A stretch of DNA of 64,000 bases from Acetobacteraceae bacterium (lineage in GTDB: Bacteria; Pseudomonadota; Alphaproteobacteria; Acetobacterales; Acetobacteraceae): the NCBI GenBank assembly GCA_027482245.1, contig JAIXWG010000058.1:62001-126000 (forward strand). The letters are read 5' to 3'. This document shows positions 17,477 through 26,130 of the stretch, in pieces. How positions within the stretch are numbered: the stretch's first letter is position 1; every line of letters begins with the position of its first letter. Position numbers and translations under genes: made by a program. The notes under the pieces are model-generated. The model was not told where the DNA came from. It worked only from the letters and a program-made list of their open reading frames with translations, and did no database searches.

Positions 17477-18753
17477 GTCTCGCGGGGCGGGCCTGGGCGG
17501 TGGGGGCGCGCGTGATCGCGCCCTTCCTCGCCCTGCATTTCCGGCGGCGCGTGCGCATCGGCAAGGAGATCGAGGCGCGGCTGGACGAACGGCGCGGCGG
17601 CGGCGCGGACCGGCGGCCGGGGCGGCTGTTCTGGCTGCATGCGGCCAGCGTGGGGGAGACCATCTCCGCCCTGCCGGTGCTGGAGGCGATGGCCGCGCGC
17701 GATGCCGGGCTGCGCTTCCTGTTCACGACCGGCACGGTGACGGGGGCGGAGATGCTGGCGCGGCGCCTGGCGCCGGGGCTCGCGGCGCGGGTCGACCACC
17801 GCTTCATGCCACTCGACGTGCCGGGCTGGGTGGCGCGGTTCCTGGAAGGCTGGCGGCCGGATGCGGCGGGCTTCGTGGAAAGCGAGCTGTGGCCGAACCT
17901 GTTGGCGGCTGCACGCGCCCGGGGCCTGCCCATGGCGCTGGTGAACGGGCGGATGAGCGGCCGATCCTCCGCCCGCTGGCACCGCGCCCCGGCCTTGGCC
18001 GGGGAGGCGCTGGGCGGCTTCCGCCTGGTGCTGGCGCGGTCGGAGGGGGATCGGGCCAGGCTGGCCGGGCTGGGCGCCACGGGGGCGGTCTGCTGGGGGG
18101 ATCTGAAGGCGGCGGCGCCGCCGCTGCCGGCGGATGCGGCGGCGCTGGCGCGGCTGCGGTCGCTGCTGGGCGCGCGGCCCGTCTTCCTCGCCGCCTCTAC
18201 CCATCCGGGGGAGGAGGCGCTGGTGGTGGAGGCGCATCGCGCGCTGCTGGCGCGGGTCCCGGGCCTGCTGACCGTGCTGGTGCCGCGGCATCCCGAGCGG
18301 GGCGAAGCTGTGGCGGCGGAGGCGGAGGCGCTGCTGCCCGGCGCGGTAGCGCGGCGGACGCAGGGCGGCGCGCCGGGGTCGGAGGTTGCCGTCTATGTCG
18401 CGGATACGCTGGGGGAGCTTGGGCTGTTCTACCGGGTGGCGAAGGTCGCGCTGATCGGCGGCAGCCTGGTGCCGCATGGCGGGCAGAACCCGCTGGAGGC
18501 CGCGCGGTTGGGCTGCCCCATCCTGTTCGGGCCCCACACCCAGAATTTCGAGGAAGCGGTGGACCGTTTGCTGGCCGCGGGCGGGGCGATCCGGACCCAG
18601 GGTGGGGCGCTGGCGGACGACGTGGCGGGCGTGCTATCCGATGCAGGCCGGGCGCAGGCGATGATTGCCGCAGCCTCCGGCGTTGCCGATGCGCATGCCG
18701 GGCTGCCGGGCCGGGTGGCGGAGGCGCTTCTGGGTCTGCTGCCGCCCCGCTGA
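17473..18753 (+). CDS. waaA: 3-deoxy-D-manno-octulosonic acid transferase
   Basis: Kdo transferase WaaA/KdtA, 426 aa, which adds Kdo to lipid IVA at the cytoplasmic face of the inner membrane. Visible features are the N-terminal membrane-proximal helix, LHAASVGETISALPVL with the catalytic glutamate, ESELWPN, and the C-terminal CMP-Kdo region with GGSLVPHGGQNPLEAARLG and FGPHTQNF. It lies between the acyltransferase and lpxK, the usual alphaproteobacterial order. Confidence 0.95.
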   Translation: MSLAGRAWAVGARVIAPFLALHFRRRVRIGKEIEARLDERRGGGADRRPGRLFWLHAASVGETISALPVLEAMAARDAGLRFLFTTGTVTGAEMLARRLAPGLAARVDHRFMPLDVPGWVARFLEGWRPDAAGFVESELWPNLLAAARARGLPMALVNGRMSGRSSARWHRAPALAGEALGGFRLVLARSEGDRARLAGLGATGAVCWGDLKAAAPPLPADAAALARLRSLLGARPVFLAASTHPGEEALVVEAHRALLARVPGLLTVLVPRHPERGEAVAAEAEALLPGAVARRTQGGAPGSEVAVYVADTLGELGLFYRVAKVALIGGSLVPHGGQNPLEAARLGCPILFGPHTQNFEEAVDRLLAAGGAIRTQGGALADDVAGVLSDAGRAQAMIAAASGVADAHAGLPGRVAEALLGLLPPR

Positions 18754-18869
18754 GGGGACGAGGCCAGCGGGCCGGGCGTTCTGGTTGGGGAAAGGCGCGG
18801 GGCTGCCCGGGTCTTCAAGGCGTAGCGCCCGCAAGGGCACCAACAAGGGTCGAGGAACGGTTAGGCACG

Positions 18870-19856
18870 ATGCGAGCACCCGCCTTTTGGGCGGGCGGCG
18901 GTGGCGTGATGCCCCTGCTGCTCGCCCCCTTCTCCGCGCTGTACGCCCAGGCGACGGCGCGGCGCATGGCGCGGCCAGGCTGGCAGGCGCCGGTGCCCGT
19001 GATCTGCTGCGGCAATGCGACCGCGGGCGGCGCGGGCAAGACCACCGTCGCACTGGATATCGGGCGGCGCTTAGCGGATCGCGGCGTGGCCGCGCATTTC
19101 CTGCTGCGCGGCTATGGCGGCACCACCAAGGGGCCGCTGCTGGTGGACCCCGCCACCCATGACAGCACCGTGGTGGGGGATGAGGCGCTGCTGCTGGCCG
19201 ATGTGCGGCCGACCTGGGTGTCCGCCGACCGCGCCGCGGGTGCCAAGGCGGCGATCGAGGGCAATGCCCGCGCCATCGTGATGGATGACGGGCTGCAGAA
19301 CCCGGGCCTCGCCAAGGATCTCTCTCTGCTGATCATCGATGGCGGCTTCGGCTTCGGCAACGGGCAGATCATCCCGGCCGGGCCGCTGCGCGAACCCGTG
19401 GCCGCCGCCGCCGCGCGCTGCCAGGCCGCGGTGCTGATCGGGGAGGATGAGACGGGCGCGCTGGCGCAGCTGCCGCCCGGGATGCGCGTGCTGCGGGCGA
19501 AGCTGGTGGCGGGGCCGGAGGCAGCGATGCTGCGCGGCCAGCCCGTCTTCGCCTTCTGCGGGATCGCCAATCCCCGCAAGTTCTTCGCCACGCTCCAGGA
19601 ATCCGGCGCCGTGCTGGCGGGGCGGGAGGCCTTCGGCGACCACTACCAGTACGATGCCGGGGAGATCCAGGACCTGCTGGCCCAGGCGGAAGCCGCGCGC
19701 GCCCTGCTGGTGACGACGAAGAAGGACTTCGTCCGCATCCCCGCGCAGTTCCGCAGCCGCGTCACCGTGGTGACGGTGGCGCTGCAGTGGCAGGAATCCG
19801 CGGAGATCGAGAGCCTGCTCGACCCGCTGGCGCAGCGGGTGCCGATTCCGGCCTGA
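18870..19856 (+). CDS. lpxK: Tetraacyldisaccharide 4'-kinase
   Basis: LpxK phosphorylates the 4' position of the lipid A disaccharide. The protein is 328 aa from ATG 18870 and has the family N-terminus (APAFWAGGGGVMPLLLAPFSALY), Walker A ATAGGAGKTT, the LLRGYGG segment, VGDEALLLA and MDDGLQNP. The same frame is accidentally open far upstream through waaA, but similarity to LpxK begins here, 116 bp after waaA ends. The GST gene follows by 9 bp. Confidence 0.95.
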   Translation: MRAPAFWAGGGGVMPLLLAPFSALYAQATARRMARPGWQAPVPVICCGNATAGGAGKTTVALDIGRRLADRGVAAHFLLRGYGGTTKGPLLVDPATHDSTVVGDEALLLADVRPTWVSADRAAGAKAAIEGNARAIVMDDGLQNPGLAKDLSLLIIDGGFGFGNGQIIPAGPLREPVAAAAARCQAAVLIGEDETGALAQLPPGMRVLRAKLVAGPEAAMLRGQPVFAFCGIANPRKFFATLQESGAVLAGREAFGDHYQYDAGEIQDLLAQAEAARALLVTTKKDFVRIPAQFRSRVTVVTVALQWQESAEIESLLDPLAQRVPIPA

Positions 19857-19865
19857 GGGATTGCG

Positions 19866-20630
19866 ATGGACCGCGTCGAGCTCTTCTCCATCGCCGTCTG
19901 CCCCTTCGCGCAGCGCACGCGCATCCTGCTGACGATGAAGGGCGTGCCCTTCGAGCTGACCGAGATCGACATCACCCGCCCCCGGCCGGACTGGTTCCTG
20001 GCGATGAACCCGCTGGGCCAGGTGCCGGTGATCCGCCACCAGGGGCGGGTGCTGAACGAATCCAGCGTCATCGGCGAATACCTGGACGAGGTCTTCCCGG
20101 CGCCGCGCGCCATGCCGGCGGATGCCCACCAGCGCGCGCAGTCGCGCATCCTGATCGACCGGCTGAACCAGGCCTTCGTGCCAGCCATGTACACGCTGCT
20201 GATGAACCAGGACCCCGCGCGCCATGCCGGGCTGATGGAGAACGCGCTGGAGGGCTGGCGCTGGCTCGATGCCTTCCTGATGCGCCACAACCCCGATGGC
20301 ACCTGGCTGTGGGACGGGTTCGGCATGGCGGACCTCTCCGCCGCGCCCTTCTTCCAGCGCTACTGCCTGAACGAGCATTTCCGCGGCTTCGCACTGCCGG
20401 ATGACCCCGCCTATGCGCGCGTGCGGCGCTGGCGGGATGCGGGCCTGGCGCATCCGCTGGTGGTGGCGACTGGGATGGCGGCGGCCCACTACATCAAGCT
20501 CTATGCGGACTACGCACTGGGCCACGGCAATGGCGCCGTGCCGCCGGGGCATGCGCGATCCTCCTTCGACCCGAACTGGCCGCTCGCCGACCGGCCCATG
20601 CCGCAGCGGCCCGGCTGGATCACGGGCTGA
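19866..20630 (+). CDS. Glutathione S-transferase-family protein
   Basis: GST-fold protein, 254 aa. The thioredoxin-like N-terminal domain has a CPFAQR active-site segment, NPLGQVPVI with the cis-proline, and the ESSVIGEYLDE glutathione-binding motif. The helical C-terminal domain follows. It resembles the stringent-starvation/omega-type GST group. The substrate is unknown; it follows lpxK closely and may simply be co-transcribed. Confidence 0.88.
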   Translation: MDRVELFSIAVCPFAQRTRILLTMKGVPFELTEIDITRPRPDWFLAMNPLGQVPVIRHQGRVLNESSVIGEYLDEVFPAPRAMPADAHQRAQSRILIDRLNQAFVPAMYTLLMNQDPARHAGLMENALEGWRWLDAFLMRHNPDGTWLWDGFGMADLSAAPFFQRYCLNEHFRGFALPDDPAYARVRRWRDAGLAHPLVVATGMAAAHYIKLYADYALGHGNGAVPPGHARSSFDPNWPLADRPMPQRPGWITG

Positions 20631-20692
20631 CTGCCTTGTCGCGCCGCGCCGCACGGCCATAGGCTTCCCGCCACAAGGCGGAGGAAACGGTG

Positions 20693-21673
20693 ATGAACCC
20701 CATCGGCAGGCGGGGCGTGCTCGGCGTTGGGCTGGCAGCGCTGGCGTGCCCGGCCTTGGCACAGAGTTGGAGGGCGACGCAGGCGCTGCGGGTCATCGTC
20801 TCCGCGGCACCTGGCGGCACGCTCGACCTGCATGCGCGGGCGGTGCAGCCGGTGCTGTCGCAGAAGATCGGCCAGCCCGTGATCGTGGAGAACCAGGGCG
20901 GCGCGGCGGGGCGGGTCGCCGCGATGCAGATGGGACGCATGCCGGCGGATGGGCACACCATGCTCGTCAGCTCCGGCGATTCCCTGGTGCTGCAGGACAT
21001 CCTGTTCGGCCCGCGCCAGGGGCGCGCGCGGCCGGCGCTGCGGCCGGTGACGATGACGGTGAGTGCGGCGCAGCTGCTGGTGACGCATCCGCGATCCGGC
21101 TTCGCGACGGTGCAGGAATACGTCACGGCGGTGCGGCAGAGGGGCGATCGCATCACCGTCGCCATGGCCGGGCATGGCGGCGTCGCGCATGTGATCAGCG
21201 AGATGCTGAACCGCGAGCTCGGCCTGCGGGTGACGCATGTGCCCTATCGCGGCGGCGGGCCGGCAACGCTCGACCTGCTGGCGGGGCAGGTGGATGCGCT
21301 GGTCATCACCCTGCCCGCCGTGACGACCCATGTGCGGGAGGGGCGGCTGGTGGCGCTCGCCGTCTCCACCAAGGAACGTGACCCGGCGATGCCCGAGGTG
21401 CCGTCCTTCCATGACAGCGTGGCGCCGGGCTTCGACGTGCCGAGCACCCAGGGCGTGCTGCTGCCCGCCGGCGCGCCGGATGCGGCCGTGGCGGTGCTGG
21501 AGGCCGCGTGGCGCGAATCCCTCGCCGACCCCGCGGTGCGGGAGAAGCTGCAGGGCCTGGGCTTCGTCGTCCGCGCGACGACGCCCGCGGAGTTCGACCG
21601 CAGCCTGTCCGACAGCGAGGCGCGCTTCGCCGAGGTGATCGGCGCGGCGGGCATCCGCGCCGAGGAGGGGTAG
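20693..21673 (+). CDS. Bug/TctC-type periplasmic solute receptor
   Basis: Orphan Bug receptor, 326 aa from ATG 20693, which lies 8 bp after GGAGG (20680-20684); GTG 20690 is the other possible start. The signal has a twin-arginine (IGRRGVLGVGLAAL...ALAQ). Family features are VIVSAAPGGTLDLHAR, VIVENQGGAAGR and THVPYRGGG. The APGGTLD segment is a slight variation on the usual APGGxxD. It is convergent with the rhodanese gene. No transporter membrane genes are adjacent. Confidence 0.88.
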   Translation: MNPIGRRGVLGVGLAALACPALAQSWRATQALRVIVSAAPGGTLDLHARAVQPVLSQKIGQPVIVENQGGAAGRVAAMQMGRMPADGHTMLVSSGDSLVLQDILFGPRQGRARPALRPVTMTVSAAQLLVTHPRSGFATVQEYVTAVRQRGDRITVAMAGHGGVAHVISEMLNRELGLRVTHVPYRGGGPATLDLLAGQVDALVITLPAVTTHVREGRLVALAVSTKERDPAMPEVPSFHDSVAPGFDVPSTQGVLLPAGAPDAAVAVLEAAWRESLADPAVREKLQGLGFVVRATTPAEFDRSLSDSEARFAEVIGAAGIRAEEG

Positions 21674-21676
21674 CGG

Positions 21677-23215
21677 CTAGAGCCGCCAGCCCGCCTTCTC
21701 CGGCTCGTCCAGCTGCGCCACCAGGCCGAGTTCCCAGGCGAGGTATCGCCGCGACGCCTCGCGGTTCCCGCTGTGCCGGTCGTGGACGAAGAACAGGAAG
21801 TCGATGCAATCCGCATCGGCGGGGCTGTCGGGCGTGGCTTCGACGGCGAGCCCTGCCGCGCGCCAGGCGGCGGGGGCGCCCGCGTGCCAGTGCAGGTCAG
21901 TGATCCCGGCGCGGCGAAGGTCGTCCGCGACCAGCGCGGCGATGCCGTGTTCCGTCGAGATGAGAACCACGGGGCGGTTGCGCGGGATGGTGGCGGGGTC
22001 GATGCGCGGGCGGATGGCCCAGCGCGCGCCGGCCAGGTGGCCCGCGCGGTAGGTCATGCTGGGGCGCAAATCGAGCAGCGTGGCGCGCGGCGGCAGCGCG
22101 CCGGCGTCGATGGCGGGCGGGGGAGGGGGTGGCGCAGGCGGGGCTGCTGGCGCTGGCAGCGTGGCGGCCAGGCCCTCCGCCAGCACATGCGCCTCCCACC
22201 CCATGCGGCGGAGCCAGGCGGCGATCATCGGCGCGCGGATGCCGTCATCGTCGAAGACGACGAGGCGCGCGCCGCGCACGCCGACATACTGGTCCGTCGC
22301 CTGCAGCAGCTGCCCGCCCGGCGTGTGGCGCGCGCCGGGCAGGGTGCCGGCGGCGAATTCCTCGGGGGTGCGGACATCGCAGAGGAAGGTCGTGCGCGCG
22401 GGATCGGCGAGCCAGGCGCTGACGGTCGCCGCATCGGCCTGCGTCACGCCGCTGGCCTCCGCATGGCGCGCGGCACGGGCGCGCTGGTCGTCGAGCGTGG
22501 CAGGGGGCGCGGGGTAGAGGCGGTCGGCGCCGCGATCCAGCGTCAGGTCGGCCAGCTTCCAGCCCTGGGTGCCGTTCTCCAGCGCCAGGACAGGGTTGGG
22601 GATGCCGGCATCGATCAGCATCTGCGCGCCGATGATGCTGCGCGTACGGCCCGCGCAGTTCACGACGACGAGCGTCGAGGGATCCGGCGCCAGCGCGCCG
22701 ACGCGAAGCGGCAATTCGCCGTTCGGGCAGCAGATGGAGCCCGGGATGGTCATCTTCCGGTATTCCTCGACCGGGCGGCCATCGAGGACGATCAGGTTCT
22801 CCCCCCGCGCCTGGCGGGCGGCGAGGTCGGGCGCCGTGATGTGGGGCGTGTGCAGCGCGTGCTCCACCATCTCCCCGAAGGCCTTGGAGGGCACGTTGAC
22901 GCCGGCGAAGAGCGTGTAGCCCGCCAGCGCCCAGCCGCGCGTGCCGCCTTCCAGGACATGCACGTCGCCATAGCCCATCGCCCGCAGCCTCTCCGCCGCG
23001 CGGGCGGCGATGCCGCTGGCGCCGTCGTCATAGGCGACAAGCCGCACGGACCGGCGCGGCACCAGCACGGGCGCATCGAGTTCGAGCCGGCTGAAGGGCA
23101 GGGGGATGCCGTAGAGCAGGTGCGATTCGCCGTATTCGCCGTGTTCCCGCACGTCGATCAGCGCGATCTCCGCGCCGTCATGCAGCCAGCCCTTCAGCGT
23201 CGTGGCATCGACCAT
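21677..23215 (-). CDS. Four-domain rhodanese-like protein with one catalytic cysteine
   Basis: A 512-aa protein made of four tandem rhodanese domains, beginning at about residues 1, 117, 257 and 369. Only domain 2 has the active-site cysteine (C187 in NCAGRTR). The equivalent loops are DDGASG in domain 1, DDDGIR in domain 3 and STEHG in domain 4. A proline-rich linker (353-368) separates domains 3 and 4. Rhodaneses move sulfane sulfur; the inactive domains may bind partners or anions. The ATG at 23215 begins the first domain; longer upstream reading is not conserved. It is divergent, across 201 bp, from the second Rieske/NMT1 pair. Confidence 0.85.
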   Translation of the reverse strand: MVDATTLKGWLHDGAEIALIDVREHGEYGESHLLYGIPLPFSRLELDAPVLVPRRSVRLVAYDDGASGIAARAAERLRAMGYGDVHVLEGGTRGWALAGYTLFAGVNVPSKAFGEMVEHALHTPHITAPDLAARQARGENLIVLDGRPVEEYRKMTIPGSICCPNGELPLRVGALAPDPSTLVVVNCAGRTRSIIGAQMLIDAGIPNPVLALENGTQGWKLADLTLDRGADRLYPAPPATLDDQRARAARHAEASGVTQADAATVSAWLADPARTTFLCDVRTPEEFAAGTLPGARHTPGGQLLQATDQYVGVRGARLVVFDDDGIRAPMIAAWLRRMGWEAHVLAEGLAATLPAPAAPPAPPPPPPAIDAGALPPRATLLDLRPSMTYRAGHLAGARWAIRPRIDPATIPRNRPVVLISTEHGIAALVADDLRRAGITDLHWHAGAPAAWRAAGLAVEATPDSPADADCIDFLFFVHDRHSGNREASRRYLAWELGLVAQLDEPEKAGWRL

Positions 23216-23416
23216 CGCGCCGTTCCTCCCGGTGGTGTCGGGCACGATTGTGCGGGGGCGCCGCGATGCGGGGAAGCCGATGCGGGAAAAAGGGGGGAAC
23301 GCCCCGCGCGCGGGCGGCGCCTGCCTGCATAACGGCCAGAATGGCGCCCGGAACCCGGCCAGGGGCTGGCGCGCCGCTTGCATCCCACCCCTCCCACCGA
23401 AGGACGGAGAGGGCGG

Positions 23417-24454
23417 ATGAAAGTCGGGGATGCACCGGTTTTCCGGAAGTTCTGGTACGTTGCCATGCCGGTCGCGAAGCTGAAGGCGGGGCCGCAGCCC
23501 TTCAGCCTGTTCGGCGAGGACATGGTGATCTGGCAGGCGGCGGATGGCACCGTCTCGGCCCTCAGGGACGAATGCTGCCACCGCGCGGCGAAGCTCTCGC
23601 TCGGCGAGATCATCGGCGATTCGATCCGCTGCCCCTATCACGGCTGGGCCTTCGGCGCGGACGGCCACTGCACCAGCATCCCGCAGCGCCCGGGCCTGAC
23701 GCCGGAGATCGCGGCGCGGGCCTTCGTGAAGAAGTACCGCGTGCAGGTCCGCTACGACTATGTCTGGGTCGCGGTGGAGGAGCCGCTGATGGACATCCCG
23801 CATCTGCCGGAATTCGGCGCCGCGGGGTTCCGCTTCATCGACTGCTTCCACGAGGAATGGGACATGTCGCTGTTCCGCCTCGCCGACAATTTCTTCGACC
23901 TCGCCCATGTCGCCTTCGTGCACCGGGAGACGCAGGGCGACATCAAGAATCCCGTGCCGCCCGCGGAGGATGTGGAGGAGACGGAGTTCGGCATCATCAG
24001 CCGCTCCATCGTGCCGGTCGCCAACCGCCAGGTCGGGCAGGACTATACGGGCATCAAGGAGACGACGACGGTGCGCGACCGCACGGCGACCTGGTGGGCG
24101 CCCTGCATGCGCAAGCTGCACATCAAGTTCCCGAACGGCGTGCAGCACATCATCTTCACCGCCGGCACGCCGTTGGCCGACAAGAAGATCATCTTCACGC
24201 AGTTCTGCATCAGGAACGACACCGAGGAACAGGTCCCCGCCGCCGCCGCCATCGCGCATGACCGCAAGGTGACGCTGGAGGACAAGTTCATCCTGGAATC
24301 CACGCGCGCCGACGTCCCGATCATGCCGTGGGAGACGCCGGAAGCCGGCATGCCGGCCGACAAGGCGAACAACATGGCGCGCAAGAAGCTGCGCGAGATC
24401 GTGGAGCGCTACAGCGACCCCGTCGCCGCCGCCGTTCCCTCCAAGGCCGCCTGA
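23417..24454 (+). CDS. Rieske [2Fe-2S] non-heme iron oxygenase, VanA-like (copy 2)
   Basis: Oxygenase of 345 aa, the same length as the copy at 10.6 kb and clearly homologous along its whole length. Rieske ligands are C53-C-H55 (the usual CPH is CCH here) and C72-H75 (CPYHGW). The mononuclear iron motif N-x2-D-x2-H-x4-H lies at 158-169 (H164, H169). The start is ATG 23417 with GGAGAGGG 5' of it. It is followed after 14 bp by an NMT1-type receptor, so oxygenase and receptor form one operon. No reductase gene is nearby. Confidence 0.88.
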   Translation: MKVGDAPVFRKFWYVAMPVAKLKAGPQPFSLFGEDMVIWQAADGTVSALRDECCHRAAKLSLGEIIGDSIRCPYHGWAFGADGHCTSIPQRPGLTPEIAARAFVKKYRVQVRYDYVWVAVEEPLMDIPHLPEFGAAGFRFIDCFHEEWDMSLFRLADNFFDLAHVAFVHRETQGDIKNPVPPAEDVEETEFGIISRSIVPVANRQVGQDYTGIKETTTVRDRTATWWAPCMRKLHIKFPNGVQHIIFTAGTPLADKKIIFTQFCIRNDTEEQVPAAAAIAHDRKVTLEDKFILESTRADVPIMPWETPEAGMPADKANNMARKKLREIVERYSDPVAAAVPSKAA

Positions 24455-24468
24455 AGGAGATGAGCATC

Positions 24469-25491
24469 ATGATCACGCGTCGTTCCACGCTCGTCGCTGG
24501 CCTCGGCGCCGGCCTGTCGCTGCCCGCGCTGCACGCCCGCGCGCAGATGCGCAGCACGCGCTTCACGCTGGACTGGGCCTTCTCCGGCGCCTCCGCCTTC
24601 GCCATCGCCGCCCATCGCCTGGGCTATTTCCGGGACGAGGGCATCGATGCGCGCGTCTCCCGCGGCTTCGGATCGGGCCGCGTGCCCGTGGACATCGCCG
24701 GCGGCGCCTATGACATCGGCTTCGGCGATTTCTCCTCCATGGCCAAGTTCGTGGCGGAGAATCCCTCGACCGGCCTCATCTGCGTGATGATGACCTTCGA
24801 CGGCCTGCCGCTGGTCTGTGTCTCCCGCGCCGGCGGGCCCATCCGGGAGCCAAAGGATCTGGAGGGCAAGCGGCTGGCGGCGCCGGAAGGCGATGCGGGG
24901 CGGCAGATCTTCCCGGTGTTCGCGGAAGCGGCGGGCTTCGACGCCAGCAAGGTCAACTGGATCAGCGTCTCCCCGGAACTGCGGGAGCCGATGCTGGTGC
25001 GCGGCCAGGCGGATGCCATCACGGGCTTCGTCAGCTCCGCCGTCATCAGCCTGGAAGGGCTGGGCGTGGCGCGGGCGCAGCAGAACATCATGCGGTACCG
25101 CGACTATGGCGTGCCGCTCTACTCCAACGGCGTCATCACCACGCGGCGCTACGCGGAAGCCAACCCCGACATCGTCCGCGGCATCGTGCGCGGCATCAGC
25201 CGCGGCGTGCAGCTGATGGTGCGCGACCCCGCCGCGGCGGCGGCCACGGTGAAGGACGCGGAGCCGCTGGTGGACCTGCCGCTGGAGACGCGGCGGACGC
25301 AGATCGTGGTGGATGAGATGATCATGACCGACCACGTGAAGGCGAACGGCCTGTCCGCCGTGGTGCCGGCGCGGCTCGACCGCAGCATCGAGATCCTGGA
25401 GCGGGTGTACCGCTTTCCCCGCCGCCCGGCGGCGGCCGAGCTGTACACGGACGCCTACCTGCCGCCCCGGGTTGATCGGGCCGTCGCCTGA
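24469..25491 (+). CDS. NMT1/THI5-like ABC substrate-binding protein (copy 2)
   Basis: Receptor of 340 aa with a Tat-like signal (ITRRSTLVAGLGAG...ARAQ). AAGGAG at 24454-24459 lies 9 bp before ATG 24469 and directly touches the alternative ATG 24460, so 24469 is preferred. It shares with the copy at 11.8 kb the pattern RF(T/S)LDWAF, a GFGxGxVPV(D/K)IA segment and LEGKRLAAPEGDAGRQ, showing a common origin. It has no partner permease or ATPase and is co-transcribed with the oxygenase. Confidence 0.87.
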   Translation: MITRRSTLVAGLGAGLSLPALHARAQMRSTRFTLDWAFSGASAFAIAAHRLGYFRDEGIDARVSRGFGSGRVPVDIAGGAYDIGFGDFSSMAKFVAENPSTGLICVMMTFDGLPLVCVSRAGGPIREPKDLEGKRLAAPEGDAGRQIFPVFAEAAGFDASKVNWISVSPELREPMLVRGQADAITGFVSSAVISLEGLGVARAQQNIMRYRDYGVPLYSNGVITTRRYAEANPDIVRGIVRGISRGVQLMVRDPAAAAATVKDAEPLVDLPLETRRTQIVVDEMIMTDHVKANGLSAVVPARLDRSIEILERVYRFPRRPAAAELYTDAYLPPRVDRAVA

Positions 25492-25499
25492 TATCACTG

Positions 25500-25546
25500 T
25501 ACCGGCCGGACGGTGCGGCCTTGACAGACCGTCCGGCCGGTATAGT
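25500..25546 (+). promoter_or_regulatory. TetR-type twin operator and promoter region
   Basis: A perfect 15-bp inverted repeat: TACCGGCCGGACGGT at 25500-25514 and its complement at 25528-25542, 13 bp apart. Each arm is itself nearly palindromic (ACCG-n-CCGG-n-CGGT), as expected for two TetR dimer sites about 28 bp centre to centre. TTGACA at 25521-25526 lies between the arms and TATAGT overlaps the right arm (14-bp spacer, short). The site ends 9 bp before the TetR start codon, so it fits autorepression of the regulator and the exporter operon. Confidence 0.75.
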
Positions 25547-25554
25547 TGAGGGGC

Positions 25555-26130
25555 ATGAATGATGCCCCCGCGGTAGCCACCTCTCCCCCGCCGGACGCGC
25601 AGACGCGCATCCTGGACGCGGCGGAAGCCATCGTGCAGGCGCGCGGCGTGCCCGCCATGACGCTGGAAGCGGTCGCCCGGGATGCCGGCGTCTCCAAGGG
25701 CGGGCTGCTGTACCATTTCGCCTCCAAGGAGGCGCTGCTGGCCGCGATGCTGGGCCGGCTGGCGGGGACCATCTCCCGCGATTTCGAGGAGGGGGTGGCC
25801 GCCCAGCCGGAAGGGCCGGGGCGCGTCGCGCGCGCGATGATCGCCTGGACCTTCGAGGACATGGCCTGCGAACACCAGGAACGCGCGGCGGCGGTGTTCC
25901 TCGCGGCCTTCCACCATGACCGCGCGCTGCTCGACCCCGTCCGCGCCGTCTTCCAGCGCATGCGCCAGGCGGTCGCCGCCGATGGCCTGGCGCCCGGGGT
26001 GGGGCAGGCCATCATGTGCGCGACGGATGGGCTTTTCATGTCACGGGTCTTCGGCATGTACGAACTGGATGCGGCTGAACGGGGAACGCTGCGCGCGGCG
26101 CTGGAGCGGCTGCTGGAGTCCGCGCCATGA
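25555..26130 (+). CDS. TetR/AcrR-family transcriptional regulator
   Basis: Repressor of 191 aa from ATG 25555. The N-terminal helix-turn-helix is clear (RILDAAEAIVQARGVPAMTLEAVARDAGVSKGGLLYHFASKEALL, given here in pieces around residues 20-64), and the C-terminal half is the all-helical ligand domain. It overlaps the membrane-fusion gene by 4 bp and is preceded by a twin palindromic operator, so it probably represses its own operon until an exported or toxic ligand binds. Confidence 0.92.
   Translation: MNDAPAVATSPPPDAQTRILDAAEAIVQARGVPAMTLEAVARDAGVSKGGLLYHFASKEALLAAMLGRLAGTISRDFEEGVAAQPEGPGRVARAMIAWTFEDMACEHQERAAAVFLAAFHHDRALLDPVRAVFQRMRQAVAADGLAPGVGQAIMCATDGLFMSRVFGMYELDAAERGTLRAALERLLESAP

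Noticed and set aside
17418..18869. An 812-codon frame running through waaA into lpxK, suggesting a fused LpxK
   Set aside because: The 484 codons over waaA are low-complexity Gly/Ala/Arg text; LpxK similarity begins at 18870.
23385..23417. Fifth copy of the CCCTCTCC palindrome
   Set aside because: The arms are only partly complementary, so it is treated as a decayed copy at most and not listed as a feature.
25521..25546. TTGACA/TATAGT as a certain promoter before TetR
   Set aside because: The 14-bp spacer is too short for a confident sigma-70 promoter, so only the operator is claimed firmly.
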